A DNA stretch of 64,000 bases. Source: Isoetes taiwanensis (taxonomy: Eukaryota; Streptophyta; Lycopodiopsida; Isoetales; Isoetaceae). Positions 49,638 through 58,358 of this stretch are shown piece after piece. The stretch is taken from NCBI GenBank assembly GCA_021234155.1, contig JAJEKV010000226.1, positions 1 to 64,000 of the forward strand, in the 5' to 3' direction. Under the pieces are notes generated by a model. That model searched no databases. It was given only the letters and a program-made list of their open reading frames with translations, and was not told the origin of the DNA. Each line of letters begins with the position of its first letter. The stretch's first letter is position 1. Made by a program: the position numbers and the translations under genes.

Positions 49638-51306
49638 ATGAGGAGATCCCTACATGTTAATTGCACTTGCTGCTGCAGTGTCTGTGCATCCCAGCAAAAC
49701 AATGGAGTATGTCAAGCAAACAAGAAGACTTTTGATAATGTTAGTATCTTGTGGAGGTCAACAGTTTGCGAGAAATATGTGACGGATGAATGGCATAAAC
49801 TAAAATGCATCAAAGGTGAATGTGATGAATGTGGAGTGAAGAAATTAGACATCTGTCCAAACGAGGAAGATGGAATTCAGAATGTGGACTGGCAAGTATA
49901 TGCATATGTCAATGAGCCATCCAAAAAAGGTACATCCAGAAGGCTTAGATTAGTTGATCAGAATGACAAAGCATCTGTTTTGTTAAAGAACATGAAAAAT
50001 CAGCTTGCTAAATTTACAGATCATAATTTTACAGCACACTGGCAGAGCAAACAGTTTAAAAGATGTGTTGAGAAACTCCCGGATAATAGTGTGTTGTCTG
50101 TTGTTGACTTTGCAGAGAACTACACATTGAAACCAGGGACAGAAGTGCAATCCGAGCATTGGAATCCTGATCAAATTAGTATTTTGGTCCATATTTCAAT
50201 GATGAAAATAGAAGGTAAGCTTAAAAAAACAGTGCATTTCTATGTTTGGATGACGGGGAAGCATGACACTCATTTTGTGCAACATGGTTTTAAATTACAT
50301 TTGGGGTGGCTTAAGAATAATGGAGGTGGACACATAAACCTTCATTATGTGTGGTCGGATGGTTGTGCATCTCAATTCAAATCTGCACGGGCATGGTATG
50401 GAATCTGTAGATACCATGTTGAAAATAAAATCGAAAGTGATATGGAATTTCTTTGGATCTGGCCATGGGAAAGGCACACATGATGGCGAGGCTGGTATAG
50501 CAAAGTTGTGGCTTGAGAGTGGCGAGAGAAAACAAAATGGCATGCCGATGGTGGTGCGAAAAACGGCTTGTGCGGTTTTTAAGGGTCAAGGAATCGGATT
50601 GTGAAAGGGTGTTTTGGGAGGTTGGAAAAACAGATGTGAACAGGCAGCAAGCATTCAATTGCAAGACTTTACCCGGTACTTTTCGGCAGATACATTACGT
50701 GTCAACTATAAACCAGCCAGATCCAACAAAGTTGCTATGCGAGACCACTCTCGTGCTTTTGTGATGCTTGTATGAACTTCAATTGGTTGAATTGTGAGAA
50801 CATTAAACATTGTGGAGAATGGTCTCTAAAAGTTTGGAGCCCACGAGATCATATTGCCTCTCGTGTTGAAGCTGAAAATGATGTGGATGTTTTGTATGAG
50901 AGGATGAGGTTGGGTTTAGATGACTTCGTAAATTTTTGGATGTATTTGTGTCTTTTGCGACACCGGACAATGTGGAAGGTGTTTCATACTATGTTCTCAT
51001 GTGCACCCGGGGAAAAGTATGCATTGGAAGAAGATTCAATTGATGACTATAGAAATGAATACTCTGCTGGCACTAGTGTCATTGAAGGACAATATTATGA
51101 ACTAATCCTGGCGCTGCCACAATAAGTATAAACTGCTTCCTACTAAGAATGTTTTGGTACTTGCAGAATCTGTGATTGGGGTTCGAATCCCATTCAAGAA
51201 AGTAAAACACAAGCTGAAGGGGGCAAGCACAGCATTTCACTTGCCAGATGAAGTCCATGAGACATTGTTATCAAAACTTCCAGCAATTGTAGATGACATG
51301 GACTAA
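49638..51306 (+). pseudogene. Transposase-like gene, copy B
   Basis: A 281-codon ORF starts at 49,638. It has an N-terminal Cys-rich part (CTCCC, then CIKGECDECGVKKLDICP, about residues 9-75), SVVDFAENYTLK (Asp at about residue 157), HDTHFVQHG and VWSDGCASQFK (Asp at about 241). After a frame shift near 50,460 come FFGSGHGKGTHDGEAG and a Cys cluster with MNFNWLNCENIKHCGEW, and a last frame (KYKLLPTKNVLVLAE) ending in TAA at 51,304. The D...D...E spacing suggests an RNase H-fold DDE transposase or integrase, and I recall similar proteins in animal and plant repeats, but I cannot name the superfamily. It converges on the HAD gene. Confidence 0.6.
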
Positions 51307-51418
51307 GTCAGATCTGTAGTACTTTCCAGAAATATTGTAATACTTTGTTCATATAAAAGATAAGAACTGAAGAACTGGACTACTTCAGAAGTGCATTATG
51401 TACATCAATGTACATAAG

Positions 51419-51459
51419 ATGTACAACAGATGTACATCTTATGTACATCTGTTGTACAT
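51419..51459. repeat. Perfect 19-base hairpin of TGTACAT words
   Basis: ATGTACAACAGATGTACAT (51,419-51,437), loop CTT, then its exact reverse complement (51,441-51,459). More TGTACAT words lie just upstream (51,400-51,412). It lies 113 bases after the stop of the plus gene and about 190 bases before the end of the minus gene, so it could act in 3' end formation for both or be the end of a miniature element. Confidence 0.85.
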
Positions 51460-51648
51460 TCTAGAAATATTATAAAAATTTCTCAAGTGTAAGTTGATTA
51501 GAATTGAACACAAGAAAGTTGAATTGCATAAACATTAAAAATAGTTTCAGTCATGGCAAAGATAAGAAATGGACAGGTTTTCATGTACAAATGGTTGATA
51601 TATTTATATTGTGGACATAAATACAACACACCCGAAAATGAGCATGGC

Positions 51649-52085
51649 TCATAATTCATGACCAAGCTTCAAAATGTCAGTAGGAGCCTGATATCTTATG
51701 ACCATTGCATCATGTCTTCCAGCCCGCCGAGAGGCTGAAGAGATAACCTCTAAAGCAGTAGTCCATGCGGTTTCTATAGCACGTGCCACTGGCAAACCTT
51801 TCCATCCTACATGGCCTGCATCTTCCAAGACACGTGCCTTCCCCCAAGGGTTGTGCAACAAGTGATTTGCTGCCAATATACATTTCATGGTTGCTCGTTT
51901 CTCATAATTTTCAATTTGCTCAACCTTTTCCCAAAGTTCAGGAACAGCAGTATAGAGGCGATAATCGGTCCCCAACCCTATGTACTTGCAGCTTGTGTTG
52001 TTTTTTATTATTACCTCGGGTGCAGTGAGAACTCTATCTCTTAGTTTCTTAATAGTCTTTTGTGTTCAGTCCATTCATCTACAAA
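51649..52085 (-). CDS. C-terminal exon of the coiled-coil/HAD gene, copy B
   Basis: A frame from about 52,070 reads KTIKKLRDRVLTAPEVIIK, then YRLYTAVPELWEKVEQIENYEKR, a His/Asn-rich middle (AANHLLHNPWGKARVLEDAGH) and ends KLGHEL with TGA at 51,649-51,651. A likely splice acceptor (TTTGTAG) is at about 52,086 on the minus strand. An in-frame TGA near 52,065 may be an old CGA. Function is unknown; the length and clean 3' end suggest the true end of the gene. Confidence 0.55.
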
Positions 52086-52194
52086 GCAAATGAAGATCAC
52101 TTAATTATGTATACACACTCATAATTGTACCAATAAGAAAGACAAGAAAAAAGCAGTACTCAAGTGCAATGAACAAAAACTTTGATACATATAT

Positions 52195-52991
52195 TCATAA
52201 CATTTGAATTTGTACATCAGTCAAAGCTGTGTACCAACAATGGGCGGTCGAGAGGCCAATAACATGATGGCGTTTCTCCATTCCTTGCTCCATATATTGA
52301 CTAAATTTAGGCAGTGAGCACCCAAGTTGCTGCCATAGTTTGCCCGACAAAATCTGTTCCACCGCCTTTCGATATGCTATACACGCATTAGTCATTGGAT
52401 GCTCTTTCACATAAACTATACCATCTTCGGCCATTTTGAATCCATTAAGCCATGGAATGAGCTCCATGACAAGTAATCTGTCACCAGCTAATATCGGTGT
52501 CCAAGAGAAAAAAGGACATATGTAGCTTCCCTCTGAGGATTCAAAGTGGATTTGTATCTTTTCGTCATCGATCGAGCTGTATGTCCATAGTACTCTGGGT
52601 ACTCTTTCCATACCACGACTAATGGTTTCACAAACAACCCCTTTTGAGGGTTCAAGGGGGTGTCCGTGTGGCAGAGTCCAACACTGCTCCTGGCTATAAA
52701 CAAACTTCAGCTTTATGGAAAAAGCATCACAAATATGTTCCACAATTGGGTGAAGATTTTTAGAAGTGAGTGAAGACCAGATGGCAACATCAAACCCTTC
52801 TGTTACAAATGCTAACAGTGATGCTAACCCTGGCCGCCAAGTAAAAAACACGTTTCCTATATTAAATTGAAGCTCATCTTTCTGGATCTGTTGGTATCTT
52901 GAGTTAATATTTTCATTCTTGTGCACACTCTTGCCCAACACAGAATTTAAGTCAAAGATAATGAGCTTTCTCCCTGAATTAGATGATTCAC
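52195..52991 (-). CDS. FCP1/NIF-type HAD phosphatase-like exon, copy B
   Basis: An open frame of 268 codons. RKLIIFDLNSVLG (about 52,960-52,925) matches HAD motif I with the nucleophile Asp kept but the second acid changed to Asn. WRPGLASLLAF and VAIWSSLTSKNLHPIV match the middle of FCP1/NIF domains, FVYSQEQCW matches the W.Q..C segment, and SSIDDEK (52,558-52,581) matches the conserved DD motif. It then continues with a long tail to QIQML. It is entered by a splice site (GCTGACAG) at 52,992. Catalysis is doubtful because of the Asn. Plant genomes hold many such domains, some near mobile elements (from memory). Confidence 0.7.
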
Positions 52992-53481
52992 CTGTCAGCA
53001 AGAAAACACTTGAGATTCACAATTTATAATTACATTTCAGATCACACAATTGAGAAAACACATTGATAATTACACGATTGTTATTTGCACAGGTGTAAGT
53101 GAGACAAGTACCCAGGTATCCAGTTAGGGAATGTAGATCTATGCCCAAAAAAAAGCACATATATGTAAAAAATGCACATACTTATGAATCCATCTACAGA
53201 TGCACTCTAAAGATAAATGCGTGTACATCTATTTGCAGATGTAGACTCCATTAGAGACATGTACAACTGATACAACTGCAGTCCAAGCTCAAAAATAAAA
53301 GCATCAATAAACAAGCAAATATATGCCTATGTACCTCTGCTTACAGATGTACACTAAAAGTTATACATGTACAAGGAATAGCAATGCACTGAAAGCCATA
53401 CATGTAGAACTATGCAGATTACAATAACAAATATGAATTAAGAGAAATATAAGTTTAAATTAGTTGAAAGCAATGCATACC
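52992..53481 (-). other. Intron between coiled-coil and HAD exons, copy B
   Basis: The minus strand has donor AAAG/GTATGC at about 53,481 and acceptor TTGCTGACAG at 52,992. Joining gives an in-frame read from LVSLTVK into GESSNSGRK. It is about 490 bases, AT-rich, with several TGTACAT words (53,220-53,410). Confidence 0.6.
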
Positions 53482-54475
53482 TTTCACTGTGAGGGAAACC
53501 AAGCTGAATTCGAATGCCCTCATCCCGGATGCAACCTTTTATGCAATTTGTCTTTCATGGACGAGATAACACAAGCGAGAAGAGGCAATAAGCATCTACG
53601 CATGGAGCTAGCAACAACAAACCGGTTTTTGCCAAAGCCTTGGCCACAACAGGTACATGAACTGAATGTGATGAACTGCTCTATAGAAGTAGCTCCTACA
53701 GGGTAGGGCCTCGGGTGCAGAACAATAGGTCCTGCTCTCCCCATGAAATCCAAAATCTGTGAATGCCTTTGCTGAACCAATTCAATGCAATTAAGTTTTT
53801 CCTTTGCTTGTTCAATTGAGATTTCATGCCTTTCAATTTCTTTAGTTGCTTCCTGCAAACCAATTTCTAACTTAGAAGAGTGCCGCTCTTTATCATGTCT
53901 ACTCATAACCAAGTCTTCCAACTTGTACTTCAACACTCCGAAGATAACTTGATTTTCAGCAGGATCCTGGGACAATTTGTCAAATTCCTGTTTTGTCTCA
54001 TCTATTTTCCTCGGCGGTCTGGCTGCAGATCTTAGGATAAGCGTATCCTTTCTACCCTCAATCCGGCTGATGACCTTCAATGCATCCCTCCTTTTTTCTT
54101 CCAGTGCTTCTACTTCATTCAATAGGTTAGTTTTCTCCTCCAACCCATGCTTAAGTAACTGCTTTATTGTGTCAACATCTGATCTAGAATAACCCGGGGC
54201 TCTAATATTACTGGCTGCAATACGATGTCTGTTTGATAGTTGAGGATTTTGTTGTAGGGTCCTCTCGTAACGTCACGAAATGAGGGTTTTGGCAAGATCT
54301 TTAGCGGTCCTAGCCACGTCCATCCAATCAACAAGCCGTCCCTTCAAGTGAAGAGCAAATGCTCGGCAAAATAGGTAGAAATATAATGGTTTGTAACTTT
54401 GTTTCTTGCCATAAACCAATTCATAATATTTGAAAAATCATCTTTCCATGCGTTCTAGATTCTCCTTCCTTGAAT
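53482..54475 (-). CDS. Coiled-coil exon with Cys-rich end, copy B
   Basis: A 207-codon open frame (53,520-54,143) is a Glu/Lys-rich coiled coil (EEKTNLLNEVEALEEKRR, then EATKEIERHEISIEQAKEKL), followed by GATSIEQFITF and a Cys segment CTCCGQGFGKNRFVVAS that resembles the start of a RING- or PHD-like finger. More Cys and His residues follow in a shifted frame. Upstream to 54,475 copy A shows KYYELVYGKKQ and VDWMDVARTAKDLAK. It probably acts in protein assembly; the function is unknown. Confidence 0.55.
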
Positions 54476-54521
54476 CGTCTTTTTTTTGGAGCTTCACCCC
54501 ATACCTCGTTCATAACCATCT

Positions 54522-54692
54522 CTAGGTTGGGTATATGGGCCTCTGCATGTTTATCACAGAGAGGTCTTTGGCTTGGATCACGAGAACCCAAGCGTAAACT
54601 CCTTGGGGTAAAATTCCACTACCGGAGGCAGCGGCTTCTTGCTTGGGCTGTGGTGATGAGCAAGCACTCATCAGGGGACGTTTTGGGGCCAT
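54522..54692 (-). CDS. Probable first exon of the coiled-coil/HAD gene
   Basis: The ATG at 54,692 lies in a strong plant context (AAGCTATGGCCCC). It encodes MAPKRPLMSACSSPQPKQEA and then LPQGVYAWVLVIQAKDL, stopping at TAG (54,522-54,524), which may be an old CAG. A possible donor (GAG/GTATGG) follows at about 54,507. This exon is absent from the copy A gene, where the duplication joint replaces it. Confidence 0.45.
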   Translation of the reverse strand: MAPKRPLMSACSSPQPKQEAAASGSGILPQGVYAWVLVIQAKDLSVINMQRPIYPT

Positions 54693-54920
54693 AGCTTCGA
54701 TGAAGAATTCGTGATCGAATTCAAGTAGAAGAAGGGGGGATAGTGAGCGAGAGGCAAACCAAGAAAGAATTTGGGAAAGAATTTCAAAATCCGATAATTG
54801 CGGGTTCAGAGTAGTGGATAGCCATTAATCATGGCAGTTACTAGCAGGTCATGATGACAGTTATTCCAAAAATGTGCATTCGGTACATATGTATATGTAC
54901 AAAAAGGGCTACATTTATAG
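54693..54920. promoter_or_regulatory. Short head-to-head intergenic region
   Basis: Only about 230 bases separate the minus-strand ATG at 54,692 from the first readable exon of the plus gene at 54,921. It holds a near-palindrome of GTACATATGTATATGTAC type at 54,883-54,900, which includes TATA-like words on both strands. It could be a shared bidirectional promoter, or the plus part may be an intron or 5' leader. Confidence 0.4.
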
Positions 54921-55429
54921 ACACCCTTTCATGCTTTTACCCCTGAAGGAATTTACCAGGCGGGTATCGTTGTGAATATGAAGAAGGTTCTCAAGAACTA
55001 TCGCAATGATTGGCTCCGTGTGGTTCTTGAGGACATGAATGAACAAAGGATAATTATCTACTATGTGGACTGGAAGTTTTATGACCCCAATCTGATGTCT
55101 GCTAGTATTGCCAATGTACCTAGTTCGGCCAAGAAGCAAGGTTGAACGCTGCCTTCTTATAACAACTTTGCGGAAGCAGACATCAAAGGACCAGATGAAA
55201 TCTTGAGGGGCTACAATATTCTTCGTAAGCGTATGAACGAGTCAAAAAACTCGTCTTCATTCGTTGTTAAGGCATTAGCCTCTCAGAAACCTCCCGTCAT
55301 TGTGGACACGGTCTGGCTTCGGACAGTTACCAAGAAGAAGTCAAGACAAACTAAAGAGGCTATTGCAGCCGAAAAAGACTCCTCTTCTGGTACTGAAGAT
55401 GTTGGCCAAGAACTAGAGGAAGGAAAAGC

Positions 55430-55640
55430 CACTGGCAAGGATAAAGGTAAGAGGAAGAATCACAAAGATCCTGATAAAGAAAAGAAAGAAAGAAAAGATA
55501 AGAAATTGAAGGACAGGGAAAGGAAGGAAGGAAGAGGGCATAAGGAAGGAAGGGCAGCACAGAAAAAGGAAGGAAGGGAAGGTGACAGAAGAGATCGAAG
55601 GAAAAAAGAAAAGAAGAAGAAGCACAGGCTAGAGACCTCT
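55430..55640 (+). other. Lys/Glu/Arg low-complexity segment
   Basis: About 70 residues made almost wholly of K, E, R, D and G, encoded by AAG/GAA/AGG purine runs. It is likely a flexible basic region or a nuclear localisation and nucleic-acid contact segment. Antisense Ser/Leu/Phe-rich frames here are shadows. Confidence 0.7.
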
Positions 55641-56489
55641 GAGAAGGCTAGCACCCCTAAAAAAACAATAGAGAGAAATTCAGACTCCTAGCCCTGTGCA
55701 AGTCCAAGCATGATGGAAATGAACAACGCGCAGGCGACTGGAAGTGGTGGTGACAATCCTGCAAGCCCATCACATACTAAGGATTTTGCAGGCACACCTG
55801 CCAGAAGGGTTACCTCTGAGCAGCCTAAAGAGCATAGGCTAACATTGAGAATAGCCCAGCACTTGCTCGAAGTGCCTTCGAATCTTAAGGTGGAAAGGTC
55901 AGAAGAGGAAAAGATGGCAGAAACAACGTTACAGAAGATCTATGACCACCGCCATCTTTTTCCTTTGGGCATCACATTCATCAAACGAATAAACATGTTC
56001 CAGCTATACCAAGGGCCACCAAATCTAACATCTAGGCCAAGGAATATGGAGCACGTGAAGACGTTAGTGGATTCCTTCCAGAGAGACCCACATCCTGTGT
56101 TTACTCCCGCGGATGTGATTCTATTTCATCCCCTCACAAACAAACTGGTCCCTTGGAAAACTGAGAATGACCTCATGGGGATGCACTATTATATAGTGAA
56201 TGGCAATCACTCAGTTTTGGCTGCTCAGCTTATATGTAAAAGACTCGGTACACCAAAGTCCCAAGAACAGATGGCAAAGATTTATGAGTTTCGATTTTGC
56301 GGAGTCTTATCTGGTACAATCAACGAGCAAGAATGCCTGCATCTTAGTTGTGAAGTCAATGACATCGCTGCCAAGACTATCTTCAAGGAGCCTTACATTT
56401 ATAAAATAACCCACCTGCGGCACCAGTATGCTCTCTGAGGGAAGCCTGATCCATCGGATCGTGGTCAATCACGATCAGAACCCTATAAG

Positions 56490-56790
56490 GTAATTAGTGT
56501 CATTTGTTGGCTTTTTTATTATGAAATGGTGCCGTAATGCCATTTGGCGAGGAAATGGCGTCGTGGCGGGATACCAGAGCATAGTAGCACTGGCATCCTG
56601 CAGGCAGCTAACTGCATGCAATACAGGTCCCGAACCGAACTGGCTAGGAAGAGGGGAAAGCAAGCAATGCCATGTGATCTAATGACCTAATCGGTCAAGT
56701 ATGCGCCATGACGCCATTTCCTCACCAAATGGCGCCACGGTGCCATTTCCTTCTTATTTGCATTCAAAACTGAATTCTTCTTGTTTCCAG
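56490..56790 (+). other. Intron 1 with internal inverted repeat
   Basis: AAG/GTAATT donor and TTTCCAG acceptor. The join keeps the frame (SEPYK into RYLALAEV). The 301-base intron holds two 50-base arms (56,521-56,570 and 56,701-56,750) that are inverted complements at about 85 percent. The arms contain GCCATTT...GGAAATGGCGTC, and most mismatches are C/T or G/A type. Confidence 0.7.
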
Positions 56791-57478
56791 CGTTATCTGG
56801 CTTTGGCTGAAGTTACCATGCGTGGTAAGCAACTGAAAGATTTTAACCAGTGGGTCTTCATGCCTGAAGATATTTTTTAGCTATTCCTGTCCCTATGGAA
56901 CTTGTGGAAGGCTAGCAAGCTAAAAGATAACAAGGGACAAATTATCATCTGTACCTGGGCAAAAGACAGTGACTACTTCAGTCAGACCTACCTGAGGTAC
57001 ATGAGGGGTCTCGACTATGAAGACAGCCGGGTTTTGTTCTAGGAAGTGCTGGATGGGAAGACCTACGTAAAGGTCACCAGTGATTATACAGGTGAGCACT
57101 TCTTCAAGACAAGGGCAAAGACACTAAGATCTATAGCGTTCTTGAAGAAGGAGATTTTTGATTATGTGAATGAGAATTTCCCGAAGAAGTATACATCCTT
57201 CACAGATTTGAGGACTGTCGTGCCGGGCTTTGACGATGCCGACTTGATTTCCATGGCCACTTTGCATAATAAGTGGGTTACAGAAGGAGTGACCAAGGAA
57301 GGAGTTTATGGTAACGTGCCGCCTGCATTGGCAAGATTTATACGCAATGCTGTCTTGCAGAGAGAGGATATTGAAGACTTTCGTTGCGAAGTTGAACTGA
57401 CAGATAGCAGAGGGCAAATTGTTTGCACTCCTGTACCAGTATCCTTGATTGTTTTGGACACTAGAGGCATAATCCAAT

Positions 57479-57551
57479 GTGGGACAAAACCACACTATCT
57501 AATTTTTTTAATACAGTTGTAAAGACACCACATCTGATTCTTTTTGGATAG
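57479..57551 (+). other. Intron 2
   Basis: Donor GTGGGA and acceptor TGGATAG enclose 73 bases that would otherwise bring stops into the frame. Joining gives GIIQ followed by RFARPEHNF with the codon split after its first base. The size is typical of short plant introns. Confidence 0.6.
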
Positions 57552-58358
57552 TGCGCTTTGCAAGGCCAGAGCATAATTTCTTGCTTTCTTCTGTGTTGGA
57601 TAAGCTGGACTCCAAGTCCAGAGTTTATATTGGCATATATGAGGACGAATATAAGAATCCGCCTGCCACAAGGATTCAAGAGCCACATGCACTTGTATAT
57701 GTCACAAAAATTCAGCCCACTGCTGTCTCTGTCGAAGAAATTGATCTCAGATTCTCGTTTGCCAGTCATCCTCAAGAACTGCCACCAATTCCAGCACGTA
57801 ATAAAGAAGAGGCAGATGGGAAGAGCGAGGCCATGGCGCAGAAACTCTTCAACAGCAGATTTAGGTATAGCTGGCAAGGCTTGCTAGGGGACGTAATCAT
57901 GAGAAACCAGCTGGGGCCTGCCACATGTTCTTATCTCGTGCAGAAGCTGGTACCGCCAGGAACAGGAGTGTTTGATTACTTCTCATGTGGTTCGTTTGGT
58001 CGGGCTGTATTGATCCATAAGAGATTTTGTATTGTGTTCGAAAGTGACCCGGCTAAGTGAGTGCCTGCAAGGCATTCTTGATAGGCTTGACCGCCTCCTG
58101 AATCCTATCATCGCTGCAGTCCCTGTGACCGAGAAATAAGGTGCTGTTGTTGAAGAAGCTGTAGATCAATCAAGTCATTCGATACCTGAAGATGTTCTCG
58201 ATGTTGACTATGATGTGATCAAGAATACTGAATTCAATCTGGACATTCTCAATGACCCCAACTTCATTGCCACTAGATTTGAGACATTTCAAGAAGATCC
58301 TATGGCCAGGCCATCCAGCCATGGCACTGGCGCTGGGGAACCTGATCCTACTGAGTAA

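Larger units (their letters stand above)
54921..58358 (+). pseudogene. ParB-like / DNA methylase-like protein gene (broken)
   Basis: The first exon is readable from 54,921 (TPEGIYQAGIVVNMKK...VYYVDWKFYDPN). Then comes a Lys/Glu/Arg-rich low-complexity stretch (55,430-55,640), and next a ParB-like segment with HYYIVNGNHSVLAAQ (56,180-56,230), similar to the G-x-H-R/S box of ParB/Srx-fold proteins. After intron 1 (56,490-56,790) comes a charged region to VPVSLIVLDTRGI (57,436-57,477), possibly a decayed DPPY-type motif. After intron 2 (57,479-57,551) a segment GTGVFDYFSCGSFGRAVLI and CIVFESDP (57,960-58,050) resembles the FxGxG SAM-binding motif of N4/N6 DNA methylases. Stops: TGA 55,143, TAG 55,689, TGA 56,436, TAG 56,878, TAG 57,040, all in one frame per exon. 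After 58,056 either a 118-base intron (donor GTGAGT) or a frameshift leads to the end, TAA at 58,356. The domain calls are by eye and moderate. Confidence 0.6.

Noticed and set aside
49638-51306. Assignment of the transposase-like gene to KDZ (Zisupton/Dileera) elements
   Set aside because: The Cys-rich parts are suggestive, but the signature I would expect for KDZ is absent, so I left the family open.
55360-55654. Leu/Phe/Ser-rich minus-strand frames that look like membrane proteins
   Set aside because: They are the complement of the purine-rich Lys/Glu segment of the plus-strand gene.
55143-57042. Stop-codon reassignment or U-to-C RNA editing as the reason for the in-frame stops
   Set aside because: All three stop codons appear, which no known nuclear code explains, and U-to-C editing of this kind is known from plant organelles, not nuclear mRNA. 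Deamination is simpler.
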